The notes beneath the pieces are model-generated. The model saw nothing but the letters and a program-made list of their open reading frames with translations. It made no database searches and was not told the DNA's origin. A program made the position numbers and the translations under genes. This document shows, in pieces, positions 55,993 through 63,537 of a stretch of DNA of 64,000 nt (position 1 is the first letter of the stretch; every line of letters begins with the position of its first letter). Source of the stretch: Stackebrandtia nassauensis DSM 44728 (GTDB taxonomy: Bacteria > Actinomycetota > Actinomycetes > Mycobacteriales > Micromonosporaceae); the NCBI RefSeq assembly GCF_000024545.1, contig NC_013947.1:5332001-5396000 (forward strand), read 5' to 3'.

Positions 55993-56481
55993 TCAGGCCA
56001 GGTACAGCGCCAGCCCGGTCAGGGCCAGGCTGACCGCGCACGCGAAACCGCGGATCGCGTTCCACCGGCTCCATTTGGACGAGAACTCGGTCCACAGTTT
56101 CATCACGGCCCACTCCTCGTCGGAGATCCGGGCCGCGTCGAGTTCCTTGTTCATGGGGACGTTGACGGCGCCGGTGACGCCGAAGCACCCGGCCAGGTAC
56201 ACGCCGGTGGCGACGAACATCGCGATCGACGCGTCGGTCTCGCCGTCGAGCAGCAGCAGGACGGCGGCGATCAGCGCGGTGAGTCCGGACATGGTGAACG
56301 CGGCCAGGAAGACCCGGTTGAGGATCTTGGCGTTCATGCTGCGCATCGCCGCGATCGCCTCGATGGGTTTGACGGCGTTGAGGCCGGGCATGACGGCGTT
56401 GGACCAGGTGAAGAAGGTACCGGTCATCAGACCGATCAGCATCATGGCCAGCAGGCTGAATATGAGGGCTGCCAGTGTCAT
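55993..56481 (-). CDS. DUF1772 (anthrone oxygenase-like) membrane protein
   Basis: The 162-residue protein has four helices: an N-terminal helix with GTFFTWSNAVMPGL, the family's conserved segment, then IEAIAAMRSMN, two central helices, NVPMNKELD and a C-terminal helix. These match DUF1772 proteins, which include anthrone oxygenases. It stands alone, convergent with nothing and divergent from the gene at 56597. The function here is unknown. Confidence 0.75.
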   Translation of the reverse strand: MTLAALIFSLLAMMLIGLMTGTFFTWSNAVMPGLNAVKPIEAIAAMRSMNAKILNRVFLAAFTMSGLTALIAAVLLLLDGETDASIAMFVATGVYLAGCFGVTGAVNVPMNKELDAARISDEEWAVMKLWTEFSSKWSRWNAIRGFACAVSLALTGLALYLA

Positions 56482-56596
56482 CTCGCACTTCCAATACGTC
56501 GAATCGGCTCTTCGGGAGTTGTGGGCACGGCCGATGACCTCAACCTAGCGCGACGGGAGCGACAATGGAGGTACCAACGGCTGAATCGAGGCCCCC

Positions 56597-57313
56597 GTGA
56601 ACGAGAACTCAAGGGACGAAACCACTCCGCCCGACAGTCCACCCGGATCACTCGGCACCGCCCTGCGGTCGATCACCGCGACCCGCTCGCGGCGATGGCT
56701 GTCCGCCATCACGCTCCTCATCGGACTGATCATTCCCATACTGCTGTCCGTTACCCTGCCCGCCAGCGACCAAACCTTCGCGTCGATCGCGAGCCCGACG
56801 CAGGCCCTGATGTCGGTCACGGTGCCGTGCGTGGGCGTCCTACTGGCCGCCGAACTGCGCCGGGCGACCGCACCGGTCCGGCTGATTCCGACGCTGGCGG
56901 CCGCGGTCGCCGCCGCGGCCGCCGTGGGAGCCTACGGTTCGGCCACCAGCGCCATAGCCGTCGTCGCCACTCCGGCGACCGAGCCGTGGGGCGACGCCGC
57001 GATCGTCGCGGCCAGCGGCCCACTGCTCCAGTCCAGCGCGATGCTCGTCGGCACCGGCCTGGGCCTGCTGCTGCGGCCGTCGCTGGTGGCGTGCCTGGCC
57101 ACGGTCGTGCTGCCGCTGGGCGCGTGGGCGCTGTTGGGTCTGCCCGCCGACGGCGCCGCGCAGCCCTGGCTGACCCCGTTCGGCGCCGCCCAGAACCTGC
57201 TGGCCGGGCTGCCGATCGGGCTGGCCCAGTGGCTGGCCGTCGCCGTGCTGTGGAGCGGCGGTCTGAACCTGCTCGGCGCGATTCGGCTACGGGGTGTCGG
57301 TCCCCGCCGTTAG
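56597..57313 (+). CDS. Six-helix membrane protein, ABC-2 permease-like
   Basis: The 238-residue protein has a soluble Pro/Ser-rich head of about 30 residues and six hydrophobic helices. The layout resembles a short ABC-2 permease, but no ATPase gene is adjacent, so the assignment is weak. It starts at a GTG without a strong ribosome binding site. The C-terminus is basic (RLRGVGPRR). Its end is 9 bp before the VOC protein gene, suggesting co-transcription. Confidence 0.55.
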   Translation: MNENSRDETTPPDSPPGSLGTALRSITATRSRRWLSAITLLIGLIIPILLSVTLPASDQTFASIASPTQALMSVTVPCVGVLLAAELRRATAPVRLIPTLAAAVAAAAAVGAYGSATSAIAVVATPATEPWGDAAIVAASGPLLQSSAMLVGTGLGLLLRPSLVACLATVVLPLGAWALLGLPADGAAQPWLTPFGAAQNLLAGLPIGLAQWLAVAVLWSGGLNLLGAIRLRGVGPRR

Positions 57314-57322
57314 CCTCGCGGC

Positions 57323-57751
57323 ATGGCGTACGGATTTCAGATCACCATCGATTCACAGACCCCGCACCAACTCGCCGACTGGTGGGCCGAGGCGCTGGGC
57401 TGGCAGGTCGAGCCCAGCGACGAGGAGTTCATCCGTCGGATGGTCAGCGAGGGCCACGCCGACGAGGCCGACACCACCACCCACAACGGTGTCCTGGTGT
57501 GGAAGGCGGGTCAGGCGATCCGGCATCCGGACGACGAGTCGTACCCGCGGTTCCTGTTCCAGCTGGTTCCCGAACCCAAGACCGTCAAGAACCGGATGCA
57601 CCTGGACGTGCGGGTCGGCGCCGACAAGATCGAGTCCGAACTGGAGCGGCTAACCGCCACGGGCGCGACGTTCCTGCACCGCGGCAACCAGGGTCCATTC
57701 AGGTGGATCACGATCACCGACCCGGAGGGCAACGAGCTCTGCCTGTCCTGA
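57323..57751 (+). CDS. VOC superfamily (glyoxalase-like) protein
   Basis: The 142-residue protein has the VOC paired beta-alpha-beta modules: FQITIDSQTPHQLADWWAEALGW-type first module and a second with MHLDVRVGADKIESELERL, ending in ITITDPEGNELCLS. The metal-site residues include the first histidine (QTPHQLADW) and the final glutamate. Such proteins are isomerases, dioxygenases or resistance proteins; the substrate is not clear. Confidence 0.82.
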   Translation: MAYGFQITIDSQTPHQLADWWAEALGWQVEPSDEEFIRRMVSEGHADEADTTTHNGVLVWKAGQAIRHPDDESYPRFLFQLVPEPKTVKNRMHLDVRVGADKIESELERLTATGATFLHRGNQGPFRWITITDPEGNELCLS

Positions 57752-57857
57752 CGCCGCCACAGTGAACGGTTGAGAATTCGCTGGCGCGGATTCACCGCTC
57801 GCCCTTATGCTCTATGCGCGCATTTCGGGCAGATCCGGTGTGCGCCAAGGAGTTCCC

Positions 57858-58043
57858 ATGACCAAGTTCAACGAGACCATTGCGAAGGACCTCTTCCCCG
57901 AGGTCCGTTCCCGTGAACTTCCGGCCGTGACCTCCGCCGAGGGAACCGTCCGTGACGCCAAGTCGGAGCTGTTCGCCATGGCGGTGGCCAACATGGTCGG
58001 TGAGCTCACCTACTACGAGTCCGCCGAGGAGCGTGACGATGAC
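57858..58043 (+). pseudogene. Truncated Ro60 (TROVE domain) gene, first 62 codons only
   Basis: From the ATG at 57858, with AAGGAG just upstream, the frame encodes MTKFNETIAKDL and then RDAKSELFAMAVANMVGE and YYESAEERDDD. This is the N-terminus of actinobacterial TROVE/Ro60 proteins, which go on for over 450 residues. Here similarity ends at about 58043, exactly where a 14-bp hairpin begins. The frame remains open to 58391, but only as antisense of the next gene. Ro proteins bind Y RNAs and aid RNA quality control. I read this as a remnant left by deletion. Confidence 0.7.
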
Positions 58044-58079
58044 TGTGGACGCCGCGAGCCGGGCGGCGGCGTCCACAGT
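58042..58079. terminator. Perfect 14-bp stem-loop between the Ro remnant and the RTX gene
   Basis: ACTGTGGACGCCGC (58042-58055) pairs perfectly with GCGGCGTCCACAGT (58066-58079) around a 10-nt loop. It lies 19 bp after the stop codon of the convergent RTX/metallopeptidase gene and probably ends that transcript. Confidence 0.8.
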
Positions 58080-58097
58080 GTTGATGGACCGGGCGGT

Positions 58098-60239
58098 CTA
58101 ACGCGGTGGCGTGTTGGAGGCGTAGTGCTCGCGGCGGCTGCGTCCCGCCTCCTCGTTGAAGGCGTTCTGCGTCAGGTCGTAGGGATGCGGGTTGTTCGGG
58201 TCACGGACGTTGTCGACCTTGCCGTCGCCGTCGAAGTCATAGTCCAGGCCGGTGGCCTGGCGTTCGGCGTTGGAGACCCGCTCGCCGTCCTCGGTGTCGG
58301 GGTCGGCGGGGTTGTCGTACTCGTCGTCGTTCATGACGTCGGCGAGATTGCCGTAGACGTGCCCCAGCTCGTGCATCATGATGCTCTGTGAGCCGATGGT
58401 GTCGTCGCCGTGGTGGTACTTGTCCGTGTCGAGGTTCATGTGGACGTCGACACCGAAACCGGGCTTCTGGTGCTCCACATTGCTGCGACCGTCGGTCTCG
58501 CTGATGACGATCTCCTCCTCGCCCGGCCAGAAGTCGTTGTGGGTCTCGGAGACCTCGTGGTGCAGCGCGTCCATCATCTTGCCGCCGGTGGGTGACGAGC
58601 CGAGCATGTCGAGGTCGGCGCGGACCCGGTCCTGGAATTCCTCGGAGCCCTCGACCTTGATGAAGTCGGTGTTGACGATCTTCGTGTCGGTGGTCTTCTC
58701 GGTGTCGCCGCTGACGGTGTCCTCGCCCTGCGAGAAGGACTCGTCGGTGCCGTCGCCGCCGTCGACGGTGTCCCTGCCGCCACCGGCGTAGAGCTTGTCG
58801 TCGCCGCCGCCGCGCAGGTCGTCGTCGCCGTAGCCGCCGGACACCAGGTCCTCGCCGCTGCCGCCGTCGATGGTGTCGTTTCCTTGCGCGCCTTCCAGAT
58901 TGTCGCGTCCGGCGCCGCCGTGGATCTTGTCGTCGCCGTCCAGGCCGTAGATGTGGTCCTGGGAGTCGCCGCCCTCCAGGGTGTCGTTGCCGTCCTGACC
59001 GTCTATGTAGTCGGTGCCACGGCCACCGAAGACCAGGTCGTCGCCACCGTGCGTCTTGACCCTGTCGGCGCCGTCACCGGCGACGACGGCGTCGTTGCCG
59101 GAACCGCCGTCGACGGTGTCGTCACCCTCGCCCGCGTAGATACGGCTGCTGCCGGCGGTGTCGATGGCGTCCTTGCCGCTTCCGGTGGAGACGTCGTTGT
59201 TGCCACCGACGTCCAGGACGGTGTCGTCACCGTCGTATGTGGAGATCTGGTCGTTGCCCTCGCCGGAGGTGACGGAGTCGTTGCCGGTTCCAGTGGAGAT
59301 GCGGTTGTTGTCGCCCACCGCGAACACCTTGTCATCGCCGTCGCCGCCGATGATGACGTTGTTCCCGTCCCGGTCGGCCGCGAACACCGGCATCCCGGCG
59401 AAGATCTTGTCGTTGCCCGCTCCGCCCAGAGTGGTGACCTGCACGCCCTTGGCATCCACGTCGAACGAGTCGTTGCCGTCGCCGCCGCGCAGGGTGATGT
59501 TGGTGCCCGGCGGGTAGACCCAATTCTCGTTGTTGCCGTTGCCCAGGTCCTTGGTCACGACGATGTTGCCCTTGTCGTCCTTGGTGACCTTGACGTTGTC
59601 ATCGCCCGTGCCCGTATTGACGATGACGCGGCCGTCGGGCAGCGTGATGGTCTGGAACGGTTTCTTCGACTCGGGCGGCAGGTCGAAGGGCTGCTGCTTT
59701 CCGGACGCGATGTTCTTCCACTCCCGGCTGGCGGAAAGGAACTGGCTGGCGGCGGTGTTGAGGTTCCCCGCCTCGGTGCCCAGTTGCTTGTCCAGGTCGG
59801 CCCGGATCCCCTTGGCGGCCCGCACCGCCTCGATGACAGCTTTCGACTGCTCGGGATTCGCGGGCTTGAAGTTGATCTTGGCCCCACCCACCACACACGG
59901 CACCGCACCGGTGATCGCCGATTCCCCCGACGTCAGCTGCCCCTGCTTGGCGGTGATCGCGTTGGCGATGTTGTCCAGCGCGGTGTCCACCGCGTCGGCC
60001 TTGGCCTTCAGGTCGACGAGCGCCTTGCTGATCTTCTGCTGATGCTTCTCATAGGAGGTACGGCCCTGCCCCTCCCAACCGTCGTCGTACACGACCTTGG
60101 CCTTCTTGAACACGTCGTCACCGGCCTTGTCGACGGCGGTGCCGAGGTTCTTCCAGCCTGTGGACGCCGCGGTGATCTTGGAGGTGTCCGCGTCCAACCG
60201 CCACCAGCGGCGGTCCACGTTGATTTCGGGCTCAACCAT
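58098..60239 (-). CDS. WXG100-like, RTX-repeat, M91-type metallopeptidase fusion (putative secreted toxin)
   Basis: From the ATG at 60239 the protein has 713 residues in three parts. Residues 1-120 form a helical hairpin with W55-E-G57 between the helices, as in WXG100/ESX substrates. Residues 205-500 carry many calcium-binding RTX repeats of the GGDGNDxxx and GGSGNDxxx type. Residues 530-713 form a zinc metallopeptidase with HELGH at 623-627 (MMHELGHVYGN) and a tail NAERQATGLDYDFDGDG then LTQNAFNEEAGR, like M91/NleD enzymes. It lacks a Sec signal, so type VII secretion is likely. An ATG at 60308 is an alternative start overlapping the tetR gene. No esx or immunity gene is adjacent. Confidence 0.75.
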   Translation of the reverse strand: MVEPEINVDRRWWRLDADTSKITAASTGWKNLGTAVDKAGDDVFKKAKVVYDDGWEGQGRTSYEKHQQKISKALVDLKAKADAVDTALDNIANAITAKQGQLTSGESAITGAVPCVVGGAKINFKPANPEQSKAVIEAVRAAKGIRADLDKQLGTEAGNLNTAASQFLSASREWKNIASGKQQPFDLPPESKKPFQTITLPDGRVIVNTGTGDDNVKVTKDDKGNIVVTKDLGNGNNENWVYPPGTNITLRGGDGNDSFDVDAKGVQVTTLGGAGNDKIFAGMPVFAADRDGNNVIIGGDGDDKVFAVGDNNRISTGTGNDSVTSGEGNDQISTYDGDDTVLDVGGNNDVSTGSGKDAIDTAGSSRIYAGEGDDTVDGGSGNDAVVAGDGADRVKTHGGDDLVFGGRGTDYIDGQDGNDTLEGGDSQDHIYGLDGDDKIHGGAGRDNLEGAQGNDTIDGGSGEDLVSGGYGDDDLRGGGDDKLYAGGGRDTVDGGDGTDESFSQGEDTVSGDTEKTTDTKIVNTDFIKVEGSEEFQDRVRADLDMLGSSPTGGKMMDALHHEVSETHNDFWPGEEEIVISETDGRSNVEHQKPGFGVDVHMNLDTDKYHHGDDTIGSQSIMMHELGHVYGNLADVMNDDEYDNPADPDTEDGERVSNAERQATGLDYDFDGDGKVDNVRDPNNPHPYDLTQNAFNEEAGRSRREHYASNTPPR

Positions 60240-60294
60240 GAAGGCGACAGTATTCACCGGCGGCGCGAAGACATATCCCCAATGCGTGCCAATG

Positions 60295-60933
60295 TCATGA
60301 ATTCTCATCTTTGTATGCCGCCAGGAACGCAGCGACCCCGGCGACAGCGCGGGTCTCGATCTCGGTCTGCGGCAGGGTTTCGCCATCCACCGTGAACAGC
60401 GCCCGGTCCAGTGCCGCGCCCATGACCAGGAACGCGAAGTGTTCGGCGGCCAGTCTCGGATCGCTTGCCCGCAGCAGTCCGCGTTCGCCGAGTCGCCCGA
60501 TGGCCTCGGCGAGGGTGTCCATCACGCGGTCGGGTGCCCGCCGGTAGTACTCCCCGGCCAGTTCGGGGAACCGTTCCGCCTCACCGATGAGCAGCCGCCG
60601 CAGCCGCACGACCCTCGGGTCGAGGACGATGCGGGCCAGCCGGACCGCCACCGCCTTGAGTTCGCCCGCGAGGTCGTCGGTGTCGGTCAGCACCGAGACC
60701 GTCTCGCGCGAGAAGCGTTCGGCGGTGCCGAACGCCTCGGCGAGGATCTCGCGGAACAGCTGTTCCTTGGTGCCGAAGATGTTGTAGACGGTCCGTTTGG
60801 AGACCCGGGCCTCGGCGGCGATCTCGTCCACATTGGCGCCGACGTATCCCTTGCGCAGGAAGTGTTCCGAGGCCGCCGTCATGATGACCGCCCGGGATCG
60901 GACGATCCGTGGGTCAAGCGTTGACTCATCCAC
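60295..60933 (-). CDS. TetR family transcriptional regulator
   Basis: The 212-residue protein has a TetR DNA-binding domain with ASEHFLRKGYVGANVDEIA and SKRTVYNIFGTKEQLF, then a helical ligand domain. I chose the GTG at 60933, 7 nt after TACACT (minus strand, 60941-60946), because a start at 60975 would cross the operators. It lies directly upstream of the RTX/metallopeptidase gene on the same strand and is divergent from the DUF998 gene. Either could be a target; the operators are in the divergent gap. Confidence 0.85.
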   Translation of the reverse strand: MDESTLDPRIVRSRAVIMTAASEHFLRKGYVGANVDEIAAEARVSKRTVYNIFGTKEQLFREILAEAFGTAERFSRETVSVLTDTDDLAGELKAVAVRLARIVLDPRVVRLRRLLIGEAERFPELAGEYYRRAPDRVMDTLAEAIGRLGERGLLRASDPRLAAEHFAFLVMGAALDRALFTVDGETLPQTEIETRAVAGVAAFLAAYKDENS

Positions 60934-60938
60934 GGGCG

Positions 60939-63428
60939 TCAGTGTACAAGTGCACTCATTCGTGTAATACTGCACTGGTTAGTACAATAGTTGTCGAGTG
61001 AGGAAGAACGACGATGAACGACACCCCGGCGAAACCGGCCTTCGACACCGCGGCGGCGGTGACCCGGTCCCTGCTCGGCTGGGGCGTGGTCGCCGGTGGC
61101 TTCTACCTCGTCGTGGGCGTCGTGCTGGCGCTCACCCGCGAGGGCTTCGACTTCGCGCGGCACCCGTTGAGCCTGCTCATGCTCGGCGACCTCGGCTGGA
61201 TCCAGAAGACCAACCTCATCCTGAGCGGGCTGATGGCGATCGCGGCCGCGGTCGGGTTCGCGCGCGCCCTGCGCGGCTCCCGCACCGCGGTCTGGGCGGG
61301 CGGGCTGATCGGCGGCTACGGCCTGTGCCTCATCGGCGGTGGCGTCTTCCCGCCGGATGCGATGGCGGGCTTCCCTCCCGGCACCGAGACCACCACCCCC
61401 ACCGTCGACGGCATGCTCCACTTCGGATTCGGGGCGCTGGCCTTCCTGCTCATCGCGATCGCCGGTTTCGTGGTCGCGGCCTGGCAGGCGGGCCGCGGTG
61501 ACACCGGCTGGGCCTGGTACTCGCGGATCAGCGCGATCGTGGTGATCGTCGGGTTCGTCGGCGGCGGCGCGATGGCGACCCAGACGCTGGGCGTCGTGGG
61601 ACTGTGGATCACCGTCGTGGCGGGCTGGGTGTGGCTGGCCGCCGCGTCCGTCCACGCGTACCGGACGGTGCCGCACCCCGACGGCGGTGGCGCGTAAGTC
61701 GCTGGCGATTCCCTCGGCCAGCTGCTCCAGCCGGGCGGTGTCCACATCGATCATCCGCTGCGCCAGCGACAGGGTGTCCGAACTGTACACACCGACGGAA
61801 CGGTTGCGGATCAACCGGTCGGACTCGGCCTTGAGCACCCGCAGCCGCAACCGCAGGTACTGCTCGCGACGGCGCACGTCCCCGGCCGGGGTGTGCCGCT
61901 CCTCGGAGTCCCCCTTGCCGTCCGGGACCCGGGCGTCGGTACGGACCTTCTCGATGACCTCGGACTCGTAGGCGCGGCCGTCGCTGTCGACCAGGTCCGG
62001 ATCGTTGAGCACGTCGGCGGCGGCCTCGGTGAGCTCGCCCAACAGCCGCCGGTACTCCTCGCGCTGCTGCCCGGGATCGTCGCCGGGGACCTTGACCAGC
62101 CGGATCACGGTCGGCAGCGTCAGGCCCTGCAACAGCAGCGTCGTCGTGGCCACCACGAAGGCGATCAGGATGAGCTGCGGCCGCAGCGGCGTGTGCTGCG
62201 GCAGCGTCTGCGCGGCGGCGACGGTGATGGCGCCGCGCATCCCCGACCAGGCCAGCACGACCCCGCCGCGCCAGCCCAGCGTCTCGTTGAGGCGGAAGTC
62301 CACGTCGGCCGAGGCGCGGGTGAAGCGACGGTGCAGGTGCTTCTTCTTGCGGTCGCTGAGTTTGCCGCGTTCGTCCAGTTCGGTCAGTCGGCCCCGGATC
62401 TGTTTCAGGACCGGTTGTACCTTCTCGGCCCGGCGCTGCTCGCGTCGCATCGTGGCCACCAATGGGGCCGTGAACACCATGCGCGCCACGATGACCAGCG
62501 CCGAGGCCAGCAGACCGATCACGATGACCCAGCCGACGCCCATCTCGTGTCCGGCGGCCTCGTCGACGAGGGACTCCACGTTGAGTCCCATGAGGAGGAA
62601 GGTGGCGTTCTCCAGCAGGAACGCCAGGGTGCGCCAGTTGGTGGCCTCGGTGATGCGGTCCTCGGCGCGCAGGTGCTTCGGGCCCAGGTGCCCGGCGACG
62701 ATCCCGGCGACCACAACGGACAGTACTCCGGAGGCGTCCAGTTCCTCGGCGGGCAGGTAGGCGATGAACGGGATCACGAAGGAGATCGCGGTGTTGAGGA
62801 CCGGGTCCTTCAACAGCGCCCGGACCCGCACGTTGATGACACCCACGCCGATGCCGACTCCGACGGCGATGACCACGGCGTAGAAGAACTGTCCGGCCAC
62901 CAGCCACACCGACACCGTCCCGGCGATCGCGGCCGTCGCCGAGCGCAGGAGCACCAGCGCCGACGCGTCGTTGACCAGCCCCTCGCCCTCCAGGACGGTC
63001 AGCAACCGGTGCGGCAACCCCAGCTTGCGGCCCACCGAGGTGGCGGCGATGGCGTCGGTGGGACTGACGACGGCGCCCAGCGCGAAGGCGACCGGCCAGC
63101 CGATGCCCGGCAGCAGCCAGTGGAACAGGCACCCGGCGCCCAGGGTCGTCACGACGACCAGCAGCACGGCCAAGCCGCTGATGGGTTTGAGGTTGCGGCG
63201 GAAGTCGACCACGGGCATGGTGACGGCGGAGGAGTACAACAGCGGGGGCAGCACCCCGGCCAGCACCAGTTCCGGCGCGATGTCGGGGTGCGGCACACCG
63301 GGCACGAAGCTCAGTCCGATCCCGACGATGACCAGGCTCAGCGGCGCGGCCAGCCCGAGCCGCTGCGAGAACGCGGCCACGACGACGATGCTGATGACAC
63401 CGACGATGACGACGAGGGTCAGTTCCAT
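60939..63428 (-). CDS. CPA1 Na+/H+ antiporter with a stop-less C-terminus
   Basis: The first 580 or so residues are a CPA1 antiporter with 12 helices (PPLLYSSAV, ALGAVVSPTDAIAATSVGRKLG with the ion-binding Asp in TDA and the ND pair in EGEGLVNDASALV) and a long cytoplasmic regulatory tail ending near RLEQLAEGIASDLRA. Homologues end there. Here the frame runs on about 250 codons antisense to the DUF998 gene, ending at 60939. That extra part is Arg/Asp/His-rich and looks like an antisense reading. The true end is probably close to 61690. It would exchange Na+ or K+ for protons. Confidence 0.75.
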   Translation of the reverse strand: MELTLVVIVGVISIVVVAAFSQRLGLAAPLSLVIVGIGLSFVPGVPHPDIAPELVLAGVLPPLLYSSAVTMPVVDFRRNLKPISGLAVLLVVVTTLGAGCLFHWLLPGIGWPVAFALGAVVSPTDAIAATSVGRKLGLPHRLLTVLEGEGLVNDASALVLLRSATAAIAGTVSVWLVAGQFFYAVVIAVGVGIGVGVINVRVRALLKDPVLNTAISFVIPFIAYLPAEELDASGVLSVVVAGIVAGHLGPKHLRAEDRITEATNWRTLAFLLENATFLLMGLNVESLVDEAAGHEMGVGWVIVIGLLASALVIVARMVFTAPLVATMRREQRRAEKVQPVLKQIRGRLTELDERGKLSDRKKKHLHRRFTRASADVDFRLNETLGWRGGVVLAWSGMRGAITVAAAQTLPQHTPLRPQLILIAFVVATTTLLLQGLTLPTVIRLVKVPGDDPGQQREEYRRLLGELTEAAADVLNDPDLVDSDGRAYESEVIEKVRTDARVPDGKGDSEERHTPAGDVRRREQYLRLRLRVLKAESDRLIRNRSVGVYSSDTLSLAQRMIDVDTARLEQLAEGIASDLRATAVGVRHRPVRVDGRGGQPHPARHDGDPQSHDAQRLGRHRAAADEPDDHHDRADPRVPGPAGVTAARLPGRDHETGDRDEQEGQRPESEVEHAVDGGGGGLGAGREARHRIRREDATADEAQAVAADQPARPDRGAGAAQGAREPDRGRDRHQPAQDEVGLLDPAEVAEHEQAQRVPREVEALAGERQHDAHDEVEATGDHAPAEQGPGHRRRGVEGRFRRGVVHRRSSSLDNYCTNQCSITRMSALVH
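60942..60975. promoter_or_regulatory. Tandem TetR operators GTGTA-N4-TGCAC
   Basis: GTGTACAAGTGCAC (60942-60955) and GTGTAATACTGCAC (60962-60975) share GTGTA-N4-TGCAC and are exactly 20 bp apart. The first overlaps the -10 box of tetR; the second lies just before the TACAAT -10 box (60983-60988) of the DUF998 gene. Confidence 0.65.
61014..61697 (+). CDS. DUF998 membrane protein
   Basis: The 227-residue protein has six predicted helices and DUF998 features, including the loop FDFARHPLSLLMLGDLGW and the GGVFPPDAMAGFPPG turn after helix 3. TACAAT at 60983-60988 and a GAGGAAG ribosome binding site precede the ATG at 61014. It is divergent from a TetR gene that probably represses it. The function of DUF998 is not known. 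An antisense frame from the antiporter gene crosses it completely. Confidence 0.82.
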   Translation: MNDTPAKPAFDTAAAVTRSLLGWGVVAGGFYLVVGVVLALTREGFDFARHPLSLLMLGDLGWIQKTNLILSGLMAIAAAVGFARALRGSRTAVWAGGLIGGYGLCLIGGGVFPPDAMAGFPPGTETTTPTVDGMLHFGFGALAFLLIAIAGFVVAAWQAGRGDTGWAWYSRISAIVVIVGFVGGGAMATQTLGVVGLWITVVAGWVWLAAASVHAYRTVPHPDGGGA

Positions 63429-63537
63429 GGGCGGTCGGCGACCCTTTCGGCGAGACGACGCGGAACCTCAGAATAGGACGGTCGACTGTGCCGAGCGCTC
63501 ATCTGACGCTGGTGTCGGCGGCGCGGCGGGTCGGCCG

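Noticed and set aside
57858-58391. 177-codon frame continuing from the Ro60 remnant
   Set aside because: Beyond codon 62 it reads through a terminator hairpin and antisense to the RTX gene, with no similarity to TROVE.
58750-59620. Dense short DNA repeats that could suggest a CRISPR or VNTR array
   Set aside because: The repeats have a 9-residue coding period, vary in sequence and translate as RTX calcium-binding units.
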